NCBI GenBank assembly: GCA_905221605.1
Contig: CAJNDS010000106.1
Span: 151,501 to 215,500 of the forward strand
DNA from: Symbiodinium natans
Lineage: Eukaryota > Sar > Dinophyceae > Suessiales > Symbiodiniaceae
Reading direction: 5' to 3'
Length of the DNA: 64,000 nucleotides
This document shows, one piece after another, positions 9,851-19,499 of the stretch. Each line of letters begins with the position of its first letter. Position 1 is the first letter of the stretch. Position numbers and translations under genes: made by a program. The notes beneath the pieces are model-generated. The model did no database searches, was not told where the DNA came from, and saw only the letters and a list, made by a program, of their open reading frames with translations.

Positions 9851-11086
9851 CCATGCAAAACCCAGAGCCGATCGACACGCAAAGATTAGGCACCCTCCTG
9901 CCTGGTCCACGGACGCCTGCAAGGAGTCCGGAGAGCGCATCCGATGACTGCTTCCGTCACCTCAGAATCACACGTCCGCAGCTGCAATGATAGCACCAGC
10001 TACGAAAAAGCTACAAACTATCGCAAGCTGCAACAAGCATTCTCTGAACGAAGGTTGCTGTTGCGGCTGCTAATGGGGCCGAATCTCTGGACACTGCCAT
10101 TTGCAAAGCATGCAAGCCATCCGCACAGCTTTCCCCCTCGCCTGAGAATCGGTCATAGGCAGGATTTCATGGGCAGGCACAGAACACATGACTCTTGATG
10201 CGAAAGGGAAAGCAAGCAAAGTAAACGCAGGGCGTGCAAGTGCCAACGGCGTTTATCCTTGCAAAAGGATGAGCCTCTTGGAGGAAGATGAGGAAGGTTG
10301 TGGGGCGCACTGGTAGGAAGTTTCGGTTTTGAGGAAGAAAAATCAAGGGGGGTTGTCCTTCCCGAGAGGGGGAGGAGAGGTTGTGCTCAGTGGAAACACC
10401 CGGATATCAGGGCCTGGTAGGGCCAGGGAGCCAGAAGCCCCCCAAACAACACCATCTAACATTTTTAGCTCTTCCACCTGTGCGGCAGAAGGCTACTGAA
10501 CCACAGAGCACACATGTTCAAAAGCAAGCGCTCAAAGAATGGCAACCAAAGGTGGTGTTTTTTTTTTAACGCCGGCTTTTTTGAGAGTCGAAGTGTCTGA
10601 GCACTGTCTGACCGCTTGCCATGCGGAAACTTCGCCACGCGCGACTCCAATCTCATCAAATGGGCTCAGGCAACCAGACCTCAACAGTTCAGGTTAACGC
10701 CAAGGGACCGCAGACATCATCTTTCTGAAAAGCGCGGCTCCAATTTGCCGCAGCTGCACGAAGGCCCAGCAAGTGGAAAGCAACGAGCCATGTGGCCAAG
10801 CGGTCCATAGAGCAAAAGCCGAATGAAGAAAGCCCGCGCAGGGTCATGGAAAGGACACACGACTCGTTAACGTGCGAGAGCTTCTGGGTCAGTTCTCTGT
10901 TCTCTCTCAGCTGTGACCTGTGAAAATCCGCTCTCAAGTCGCTCGTGCTGACTCACCTGAACTCAACTGAGGTGTGGCTGCACCCGGAACTACGCCCGGG
11001 AGCGACAAAAGAAACAGCTGCGAACATGGGGGGGCTTTGCCATGCCTCCAAGGCAACTGTCAATCTGAGCGAATCAAGACAAGCAA
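9851..11086. other. No supportable gene
   Basis: Mixed-composition DNA with only short open frames and no recognised motif. A minus segment near 10880-10940 reads HRSQLRENRELTQKL and could be a lone coiled-coil exon, but nothing around it supports that. Confidence 0.4.
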
Positions 11087-11109
11087 ACCCTAAACCCTAA
11101 ACCCTAAAC
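11087..11109. repeat. Interstitial telomere-type array (CCCTAAA)n
   Basis: About three perfect 7-mers, CCCTAAA on the plus strand. Confidence 0.9.
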
Positions 11110-11197
11110 ACAAGGCCTGCGTGGCCAGTTGTGCCAGAGGTGGTGCCTGCAAAGGCGCCAGCTGTCCACTCCTCCCCGCCCTCTTTCTGGCCACCAC

Positions 11198-11349
11198 TAG
11201 GGTTTAGAGCCTAGGGTTTAGGGATTAGAGTTGAGGGTTTAGGGTTTCGGGTTTAGGGTTGAGGGTTCAGGGTTGAGGGTTTAGGGTTCAGGGTTGAGGG
11301 TTCAGGGTTGAGGGTTTAGGGTTGAGGGTTTCGGGTTCAGGGTTTAGGG
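11198..11349. repeat. Degenerate telomere-type array (TTTAGGG)n
   Basis: About twenty units, TTTAGGG mixed with GTTGAGG, GTTCAGG and TTTCGGG variants on the plus strand. This is the opposite polarity to 11087-11109. Confidence 0.9.
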
Positions 11350-14300
11350 TCTGCTGCCGAGCTGCAGGAGTCGTAGCACTGCTGCCAACAGGGTAGAGAA
11401 CGCTCGGAGGGCCAGATGGTGCACTCGGCAGACCCGGACCCGAAGGAGAAGTGGGTAACACTGAGGATGTGGACGTGTTGAGCCGGGCCTCACACGATGC
11501 TTTTGCAATTGTGCAAAAAAAAACTTATGGAGTCGTGGCCAGCACCGGGCATTTCACCAGAGAGCAACGATGCTGAGAACCAGGCCGACTCAGTTTTGAT
11601 GTTAAAGGCTGCCCGAACGATAGCCTCTCTCAATGAGATCGACCATCGAGCTACGAGCCTAGATTTACATGCGATGCATCGTCGCCAATGTTGACTGGAA
11701 ATGGAGCCTCGACGAGGCGGAGGCTCTCTGACCTAGGTCTCGCATGCTGGCACTATGCACCCTAAAGCCTAAACCCTAAACCCTGAGCCAGCGACAGGGA
11801 CAGGCTTCCGTTCTTGTCCTGGCACAGGGTGCAGCAGTTTGAGCAAGCTTGGAGCTCCAGAACCGAAAGCTGAGGAGCGGTCCCTGTCGAAAGCGGTGTA
11901 GAGCTGATACACCTGAAAGATTCGAAAAGACAACACATGATCAGTGAGGCCAAGCAGCCAGGCAGCTGCTTCAAAAGCCTAAGGCGATCAACGCCCGCCT
12001 GCCCTGAGGGCGGCGGATGCAGGCCAAAATGATCCAGGACCTTTCCACGTTTTGCACTTAGGCCGAAAATCAGCATCTGCATATCGGCCAGGGCGCCTGG
12101 GTGATGAACTGTGGGATGGCACCATTGTTCCAAGTCAAAGTGCCTGGATCGAAGCAGTCGCCTTGAATCTTGCCAGGCGTGCGCGTGCACCGCAGCACTA
12201 GGCCTTTTCCTTCTGCCAGGTGCCTGCCAGGTACGTTCGTTGCAAAGTGCTACACATAACGAGGGCCGGCAGTAAGAGATGTCGCCGCGATCTTGTGCTG
12301 GCATGACTTGGGCGGGAGAGATCAGAATGGCAACATGTTGGGCTTGCCCGAAGGTTGCGGTCGCGACCCTGTTCAGGGAGCCGTCCTCCACGCTCTGGAC
12401 CTGACGATCATCAACATGGCTTGTGGCGAGGCCGAATGAATGCATTGCACCGGCAGGCCTACGACAATCTCTTGCTTAATGGGACTAGGGCCATGGCCGG
12501 CAAACATGCCACAACCGTATCTGGCGACTCTCAGGCTCCCACCATCTTTGCCCGATGCTCAACGATCTCATTCATGCTCAGCCAGCGAGTCTGCCAGAGA
12601 CCATGAACATGCGCGAGCACGACATGTCAGGCAGGCTGGGCTGTACCACCTCACTTGCTCGTGGAGCACCACGGAGGCTCTGCAACCGAGTGCTTCCTGC
12701 GAAACACTAGCCGCCATTGGATGCCCAATTGCTCGTAGCACGGGCTGCTGTCTTGCAAGAAGCCACTCGGCACAGTCTCACGAAGCCATGCTGCTAGGAT
12801 CTGCGAGACCAGACGCAATCTTGTTTTAACCCTTCAGCGAGGCAGTTGCAAAATCAACGCCGGCGTGAGTGTCAGTCCTCGGCCAAAAGTGGGAACTCAT
12901 GCCGGAAGGGTATCAAAAGGCATGCCAGTACAAGGGTGCGACATCAAACGCTGCGAAAGATCAAAGCAATGATGCAGATTTGGGAAATAGGAACCACAAG
13001 ACTCTCAGGCAATGCTTGTGCAGCAAATGCACGCATTAATTGCAACATGGCACCATGCTACAACTAGGCCCACATTCTGTAAGCTTGAAGAAGCTTCATC
13101 TGCTCCAGATGCGACCGTTTGTAGCGTTTCAGATGCTGGCAGTTGCCAAGAAAGTTACAACAACAGCATTTCTGGATCTCTCTCAAGGCCTCCAAGTGCT
13201 AATTCGGCTTCGTTGCTTCGAGGATTTCTTGATGCTAACCCCCTTGTGGCCCGTCTCCGCTGCTGTCAACTGTTGACCACATGGCCTCCTTGTTGAGACA
13301 AGTTGCCACTCACCGCTGCGCGTTCGACCCACTGCAGCTGCCACGCGACAGCCCGCAGGCAGCGCGGACGAAGGGCAGCCCAGTCCACCCTGAAAATTCC
13401 GAAGCCCAGCTTCGGCTTCTCGGCTTGCAAAGGCACAAGGCTTTGGACTTCAACGCCTCGACGAGAGCCGCCAAATCCCCGGTGATCTCGCCAGCAATTG
13501 CCACGGCTGCCATCGCGGCTTCCGGCAGTTGGGCCGCCCAGGCCTTCCAGCAGTTCAAACAGAAAACAGAGGAATCGCAAGGGCTGCAATGGCACTGGAA
13601 GTGGCAACAGCGGTGTGGTGACCTTTGCGTCTCCAGCTTGCATGGCATCCGAGGGGAAACTTCTCACTTCCGCACCACCTACCAGCGTTTGTCAGCTCTC
13701 TACCTGTGTGCCCTGCCCCAACATCACACACACACACACACACAACAAACCGAAACTTCGCTTGACCCGACATCATGGCAAGGGGCTAGGAGTGATGACA
13801 GCAGCATGGATCCCCTGAGCATCAGTCTCCAAGAGCGCATCAGTTCCGAAGGTCAGCAAAACCTGGCCAGGCAACGGGGCTCTCTGGCTTTCACTTGGGA
13901 AGCTGCCATCAACTCGACTCTGCGAGTCTCAAGCCACGCGGCCTGAGGCCCACTGGACAACCTTTCATGGCATCCCCAAGATGCAGCAACATCTGGAGTG
14001 TCGAATTGTTGCCCCTCGCAAATGGCGCCCGACAGCTCTTAGCCAGGTGGCCAACTACAGGAAGCCGTCAGCCGCTTCTCTGTCGGCCAATCTACGGGTG
14101 CCACCCACCAGCCATCACCTCAAAATGCTTGAAAACACAACAAAACCACAACAATCACATATCCACAAGTCTGCTCCGTTCAGAGCACACAACAAAGCTC
14201 AACATGCTGCAAGGCTCGTCGTCTCCAACTCGAATTGCTTGCATCCGCAGGCACATCCTGCAAAGTTGCAATACAGGGGCAGTCCGCACAGGCTCGGCTG

Positions 14301-14385
14301 AAGCGGCTGACGTGCAGGCCTTACCCACCGACCGGATCACCGTGTGGGCAAGATCTTTCTCGGCGAGGCCCGCGGCAAGATCCTG
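11350..14385. other. No supportable gene; short telomere-type run at 11759-11785
   Basis: Open frames up to 227 aa exist on both strands (for example minus 11762-12445 and plus 13281-13946), but none has a recognisable domain and the strands compete. A CA dinucleotide run lies at 13727-13744. Introns or untranslated parts of minus-strand genes could lie here. Confidence 0.4.
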
Positions 14386-17300
14386 ATAGGCCTCACGACA
14401 CGGGGGATCGCTGGGGCCTCTGCTGCGACGACACTCTCCCGTGCCTCCTCCCAGAGCTCGAGCGCGGCGCGCGTCACCTCAAGAAACATAGCGCGGATAT
14501 CTTGGGCGACTGACTGAAACTGGTTGACGACTGCGTGGTGCCGGGCTGACCCACACTATGGCCACGCCTTCTGTGCACCCTGTATGGCACTGGGTGGCAC
14601 AAAGATTTCTTCGCCCAGGACCCGCCGCCACTCTTCTTTGGGGGTCGCATCCTGGCCATGCTGAGGTTCACAGGGCACTTATTAGTAACCCATTAGAAAT
14701 GTAGTTAATAAGCCCCTTAAGTACCCTAATAGGGCTTTAATTGGGGTGGTAAGTACAGTTACAATTGGGTTATTAAGTACCATGAACCTCCAAGTGCTAC
14801 TCAAACGCCACGTGACAAGGAAGGAGCTGCAGCACATTTCTGCATGGGTCCTCCAAGTCACCAGCCGTTGCCACATGGTCACTTTGCGGCGACGGCGCAC
14901 ATTTCTCCCATCCAAGCACCCTGTGTATCCTGCCGTCTGGACCTTGACAATAACGCAGCTTCCACTGTGCTGGCGCGCCGCTCAGTTTGCCAAGGCCCGG
15001 ACCACAGATGATGCCCGAGCGGTCTGCCTCCCGTTCTATTGCATCTGGCTCCTCCACCAACAACATTCGAAAGAGCGGCTCGTAATCCGAAAAACAAATA
15101 ATCTCTCAGGCCCTCCTTGAGCACCCACGCTCGATAGCCATTGAACTTGGTGAGCACTTCCTCCAACCACTCCTCGAGTTTCGGAGAGACAAAAAGAATC
15201 AGGCCAACAACAAGCCTCGAGACTCGCCGACCGGTGACATCCTAATAATGGTAATAAGAATAATAACACTACTAATAGCAATAATGGTACTAATAGTAAG
15301 AATAGTACTAATAGTAAGAATAGTACTAATAGTAATAATAGTAATTACAGACTGCCTCCTCGCTGTACGCCGCATAAGCAGGTTCCACAAGTCGAGCCCA
15401 TGGTTTCGGGTCACTCGAGTAGTGGAAGATCTTCACCTTCTCAGGACCTCAAACAGATTACAGGCCATATTTGTGCTCCAAAACTCGGGTCTTAAGCATA
15501 TTTACGTTTTCGAGGCTTCCGGAAACTACTTGTTTGAAGAGTAGTTCTTCAGGAGTTATCGAGTCTTGGGTTTTGTTGGTGAAGACATGTTCAGGCTTTG
15601 GGCTTGCACGCCCTCAAGACCCCACATCGAAACCGGAAAGACCCGACAACCCTAAGTCCCGAACCCTAAACCCTAAACCCTAACCCTAAACCCTAAACCC
15701 TAAACCCTAAACCGTGGTCAATCGGTTTTGGCTTGGTGCAGCGCTGTCCGGGCTTTTAGCCTTGCACTGCTGTAGGATTTTTGGGGAAGACATGTTCAGG
15801 TTTTGGGCTTGCAATGTCTGGGTTTGGGGTTTGGGAGAGTTGGGCTTAAGGGGGAACAGGGCTTCGGGCTTGCAGTGGGATGTCTGGGCCTGGGGTATGG
15901 GAGAGTGTTTAAGGGGGAGCAGGGTTTTGGTGCACGGCTGTAGGATCTTGGGGAGGGTGTTTTGAGGTTTTGGGCTTGCACGGTCTGGGTTTCGGGTTTT
16001 GGGCTGCTGGAGATTAACGACATGAACGTTATCATCCCCCCCCCCCTCCCCCCCTCCCCCCCTCCCCCCCTCCCCCCCTCCCCCCCTCTCTTTCCCCCTT
16101 CCCCCCCCCACTCCCTCCCCACCTAAACCCTCAAAAAAACCCTCGGGCACTTCGAGGCCGATCCACAAAGCACAAGCCAAGCAGCCTGAGACACGAAACG
16201 CAAAAAAACCTGCGAAAAAACACAAACCGAAGAAGCAGAGGCCAGGAAAACACAAAGTCGAAACGGCGAAAACACGAAAAATCACCAAAGCCATAAAATG
16301 CAAACAAACACACCCAAAAGCAAAAAGCAAAGTGCAAAACGTGCAAAAACCCAGGGAAACGGACACATGGAGTCAAGAAATCAAGAAAGGAAAAAAGACG
16401 GAAGTGTAAAACGCAGGTCAAATCACGTGCTAGGAAAAGTGACGCAAGTGTCGCAAATACCGAGCGAAAACACCCAAAAAACGAAGATTTACAGCGGCCG
16501 CATACACGCCGCATTCCAACTACAAGTCGCCGTGCTCTCTTCATGCTGTAAATGCCCGTGCTGCTATTGTAACGCGCCAAATGGCATCCCAAGAACCCGG
16601 ATCGGTCCGATGAGTCCACGCAGTCCGGGTTCAAGGCCTGAGCACAGCTTGCCATCGCACTGGGTTCTTCTCATCAACAAGTTACATGCAAACTGGCCGC
16701 ATAGTACATCTGGTGGAGCTGAAAGTTGTATGCGACACTGATGTGGGTCCAGCTGCCCGCGTAATATCCTTGGCTGTCACTACAAGGTTGCACCTGCAAC
16801 CAGCAAAAAAAAGTCAGACAGCATCGACATTGCGGCAACGTGCGCAACTGCTTTTCAAAAAAATGGGTGGAGGTTCACCTGCTGCTGGGCTTCTCGACAA
16901 ATAGTCCTGTTCTGGCCCGTTTCCTCGTATGTGCTCTGGGTGCCTCTCATCGGCAGCCTGCACTTCGCCGCACTTCTTGTTAAGGTTTATGGTTTAGGGT
17001 TTATGGTTTAGGGCTAGGGTTTATGGGTTAGGGTTCAGGGTTCAGGGTTCAGGGTTCAGGGTTTAGGGTTTAGGGCTTAGGGCTTAGGGTTAAGGGTTTA
17101 GGGTTTAGGGTTTAGGGTTTAGGGTTTCTTGAGCTTCAACATGTGGCAGAACCCGCGCACAGGCAGCTGCACCTCGGCCAGACAGTGTGCCAACGTCTCC
17201 AGGCTGGGCTTCAGCAGCATGACGCCAGCATTGATGCCGCCCCTCAGCTCCCCCATAAAAATATTTCAATGTGTATTCCTTATTGGTTTAAGTACCCTTA

Positions 17301-17953
17301 AAAATGTAAAGTGTTACCCAACTATGACAAAGCAAGACCTTCCATAGAACCCAAGGCACGACTGGCCCCAGCCCCAGGGTCCAGGTTTGGCCCCGCCAAA
17401 GAAAAAACTTCCTCAGACTCAAGGCTGCTCAATTGCTCGTGTCCCTGATCTCTGGGTGGCCCTTGGCCTTAGCCTAAACCCTTTTTTGCTGGACTGCAGG
17501 AGCCAATCACCCTAAACCCGAAACCTTAAACCCTAAACCCTAAACCCTGAGACTTCGCCCTGCATCCCAGACACCATTGACGCGCTCACCGTGGGCGTAG
17601 CCACTCCAAGGCCCACGGCCCATCGCAGCTGGAGCTTCCAAGTCGAAGAGCTCGTCAATGTTACTGCAGACCTCGTGTGGGGTTTAGGGTTTAGGGTTTA
17701 GGGTTTAGGGTTTAGGGTTTAGGGTTTAGGGTTTAGGGTTTAGGGTTTAGGGTTTAGGGTTTAGGGTTAGGGTTTAGGGTTTCGGGAACCACCTAACTTG
17801 CCCAAGGTCTTGAAGACATGCCTCAAGCCTGCAGCGACACCCACGCGCGCATACATGCGCGCACGCATATGCTCTAGCCATCTCTGGCGGCAAGGCTCCA
17901 GAAGGTCTGCATCCATCAGCAAGACTTTGTCATACTCCACCAGGCTGAAAACC
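14386..17953 (-). CDS. Family-8 glycosyltransferase, multi-exon, N-terminus not found
   Basis: Exons joined by motif and phase on the minus strand: 17953-17899 (RVFSLVEYDKVLLMDADLL, with the DxD metal site), 17671-17575 (NIDELFDLEAPAAMGRG), 17411-17360 (FFFGGAKPGPWGWGQ), 17242-17173 (GGINAGVMLLKPS), 16957-16894 (HPEHIRGNGPEQDYLSR), 16768-16686 (WTHISVAYNFQLHQM), then 15436-15349 (VKIFHYSSDPKPWARLVEPA). A probable exon near 16637-16593, and C-terminal exons at about 15178-14960 (KFNGYRAWVLKEG; RYCQGPDGRIHRVLGWE) and 14650-14386 (WRRVLGEEIFVPP; FLEVTRAALELWEEARES), are less certain. The first six exons keep phase exactly and all 3' ends are AG|G; 5' ends are GT or GA. The family (glycogenin/galactinol-synthase type) transfers sugar from a nucleotide sugar; the acceptor is unknown. 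A 16-bp insert in a late exon may break the frame. Confidence 0.78.
14660..14794. repeat. 135-bp terminal-inverted-repeat element in a glycosyltransferase intron
   Basis: The left end TGAGGTTCACAGGGCACTTA and the reverse complement of the right end, GGAGGTTCATGGTACTTA, match with small gaps, and both continue into TAACCCA. It lies between two C-terminal exons of the glycosyltransferase gene. The form is that of an introner or small MITE. Confidence 0.6.
15083..15103 (-). other. 16-bp insert between GATTA direct repeats
   Basis: On the minus strand GATTA occurs at 15103-15099 and again at 15087-15083. Removing one repeat plus the 11 bp between restores a continuous frame (EGLR then DYEPLFRM) in the glycosyltransferase gene. 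The insert does not end in AG, so it is not a standard intron. Confidence 0.5.
15241..15348. repeat. AAT/AGT trinucleotide run in an intron
   Basis: ACTAATAGTAAGAATAGT-type repeats in the intron downstream of the FHYSSDPKPW exon, whose apparent 5' splice site is GT at 15348. Confidence 0.7.
15575..16015. repeat. Degenerate tandem repeats around a telomere-type array (15660-15713)
   Basis: Units containing GGGCTTGCA and GAAGACATGTTCAGG recur near 15580, 15785, 15865 and 15970. Within the tract, 15660-15713 is CCCTAAA-type telomere sequence. All of it falls in the presumed large intron of the glycosyltransferase gene. Confidence 0.65.
16037..16110. repeat. (CCCCCCT)n tract, G-rich on the gene strand
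   Basis: Runs of 6-7 C separated by single T on the plus strand give repeated G6-7A on the minus strand, a strong G-quadruplex-forming pattern in the presumed intron. Confidence 0.85.
16985..17127. repeat. Telomere-type array inside a glycosyltransferase intron
   Basis: About twenty units of TTTAGGG with TTTATGG and TTCAGGG variants on the plus strand. It fills most of the 215-bp intron 17172-16958 between the GVMLLKPS and GPEQDYLSR exons. Confidence 0.9.
17243..17359 (-). other. 117-bp glycosyltransferase intron containing an introner fragment
   Basis: Splicing GT (17359-17358) to AG (17244-17243) joins ...WGWGQS to GGINAGVML in frame. Inside, 17275-17332 is nearly identical to 18838-18896, one end of RPL11 intron 2. 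Confidence 0.75.
17508..17548. repeat. Telomere-type array inside a glycosyltransferase intron
   Basis: CCCTAAA units with variants on the plus strand, inside the 163-bp intron 17574-17412. Confidence 0.85.
17680..17784. repeat. Telomere-type array inside a glycosyltransferase intron
   Basis: About fifteen near-perfect TTTAGGG units. The intron 17898-17672 separates the DAD-motif exon from the NIDELF exon and is about half telomere-type sequence. Confidence 0.92.
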
Positions 17954-18002
17954 CTGACAGGTGCCATGCTATGTGACCAGCACGGAAAACTACGTCAATC
18001 TT

Positions 18003-18147
18003 TACCCTAAACCCTTTTGCATCCGGACTCCCGTGGGTGCTGCCAGAAACTGCCCAAGCATCAGGCTTCCAGTACCCTAAACCCTAAACCCGAAACCCTT
18101 TTGCAACTGGACTCCTTGCACCCTAAACCCTAAACCCTAAACCCTAA
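18003..18147. repeat. Three short telomere-type runs
   Basis: CCCTAAA runs at 18003-18016, 18073-18098 and 18120-18147. The 50 bp between the first two reads YWKPDAWAVSG on the minus strand and may be an exon of the same gene cluster. Confidence 0.7.
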
Positions 18148-18149
18148 AG

Positions 18150-18440
18150 CGCTCAAATTCTTCTGCTCTTGGGGCATGTCCAAAGCATCTTCGGGCGCCT
18201 CAGCTTGGTGAACCTGAGTGCAGGGTGGCGATGGGTGGATCAGGGCGGCCGGGATTTTGTTGCCGAGGCCCTGCGATTCTGCGAGTTCTCCTAACAGCCC
18301 TCTTAAGGAAGCACAACTCGAGCATTGTGCCACATGTTCCAAAGCCGGTTCATGATAGTTGGCGGCTGAGCAGGTTCTGGAAGGGGTTTCACCAACACCC
18401 TGTCTTCACAAGGCTGACGGTTGCGGTACTTCCCTAAACC
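18150..18440 (-). other. Exon-like segment with a CSSC motif, gene unknown
   Basis: One minus frame reads NYHEPALEHVAQCSSCASL and onwards without stops. The Cys-x-x-Cys after a His recalls the C-terminal segment of pheophorbide a oxygenase/Tic55-type Rieske proteins, but the match is too short to name. It is bordered by telomere-type runs at 18120-18147 and 18433-18462 and lies between RPL11 and the glycosyltransferase gene on the same strand. Confidence 0.3.
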
Positions 18441-18579
18441 CTAGACCCTAAACCGTAAACCCTAAGCTTGATGAGCACTGCCTGACAAAGGCCATTTTCC
18501 CAATCCTCCGGATGCAAGCCAAGATGTGTCGAGGCCATGTAATTGGCGTGAGATGCTGGAAATTTCGGCGGGGGCTTAC

Positions 18580-18782
18580 TTAGTTATTCAAGAGGATGCC
18601 ATCGTACTTCGTCTGGAACCACTTCATGCCATCTTCCTTCCTCAGCCGATGTGACGCGCCCACCCTGCCCCTTCGAAGCTTGCGATACTGAACTCTGCCT
18701 CCGGGACGGGAGAGGTGCACGTAGAAGTCCATGCCGTAGATGCCCGTTCCTAGTTCATGGTTGGGATAGTATTAAAAGCAAA

Positions 18783-18841
<59 letters not shown>

Positions 18842-19372
18842 CTTATCGGGTTTAAGCACCCTTAAAAATGTAAAATGTTACCCAACTATGACAAAGGTTC
18901 CCGGATCGTACTTGATGCCAAGGTCGATGTGCTCGGTGATGCCGAACCCGAAGCTGCCGTTTCTTGCAAAGTTCTTCTTTCTCAGCTCGTACTCTTTGAC
19001 CTTCAATCCTTGGGAGCCCAGTAACCATACCGTAATACTAGAATAATGGTTTGGGTTGCTTACTTTACAAGGGAGCCTTGAATCAAAACAAGGGCAAAAG
19101 GGTACCACTGGGCTACCAAGAAATCCCTTCTCAAGGATCTCCTCGGCCTTCTCGCCCCGAACTGTGACATGGCAAGCGATCTTCTCGTTGCGCCGGACGC
19201 TCCACTGGCGGATCGTCATGCGCGCCTTTGAGAACACGGGCTGCTGCTCCGTCAGCTGTTCCAGAACCTTTGCGGCGCGCGTCAGGCGGTCGCCACTCTC
19301 ACCCGTGCTGATGTTCAACACAAGCTTCTCGACCCTGATCTGGCGCATCGGATTCTCGGACTTGTCCGCCAT
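18580..19372 (-). CDS. RPL11: 60S ribosomal protein L11 (uL5), three exons
   Basis: Exon 1 19372-19126 starts [17 protein letters not shown] and contains [17 protein letters not shown]. Exon 2 19008-18901 reads [14 protein letters not shown] and ends ...GIKYDPG. Exon 3 18749-18580 reads [15 protein letters not shown] and ends [15 protein letters not shown] then TAA. Total 525 nt, 174 aa, the usual length for eukaryotic uL5, and every core segment of the family is present. The protein binds 5S rRNA in the central protuberance of the large ribosomal subunit. The start is chosen by homology; an upstream in-frame Met at 19534 is not expected. Intron 1 is 117 bp and has no in-frame stop, so an uncorrected ORF would carry 39 spurious residues. 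Both introns are GA...AG and look transposon-derived. Codon choice is GC-rich. Confidence 0.95.
18750..18900 (-). other. RPL11 intron 2, introner-like, GA...AG
   Basis: GGAAC occurs at both edges (18901-18897 and 18750-18746), and one copy is needed to restore P-G-T-G in the protein. The ends facing inward, CTTTGTCATAGTTGGG and GTTCATGGTTGGGA, are imperfect inverted repeats. The middle is a TA run (18787-18839). Confidence 0.8.
19009..19125 (-). other. RPL11 intron 1, introner-like, GA...AG
   Basis: GGATT occurs at both edges on the minus strand (19126-19122 and 19009-19005); one copy restores AAG-GGA-TTG-AAG (K-G-L-K). Just inside, CTTGGTAGCCCAGT faces CTTGGGAGCCCAGT as an inverted repeat. 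Cutting at G|GATT gives a GA...AG|G intron. Confidence 0.88.
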
Positions 19373-19499
19373 GATCAGCTCCCAGAGGATCAGGAGGCCG
19401 AGCACCCTACTTGGCCCTACTGAGCCGCAAATGGCCACCCGATGGGGGAACTCAGAGGCTCCAAAAGACAATCCTGCGAGGCCCCCCCTGGCTGGGAAG

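Noticed and set aside
18150-18440. Assignment of the CSSC segment to a Rieske-type oxygenase
   Set aside because: Only a His and a CxxC spacing match; too short to name, so it is listed as unidentified.
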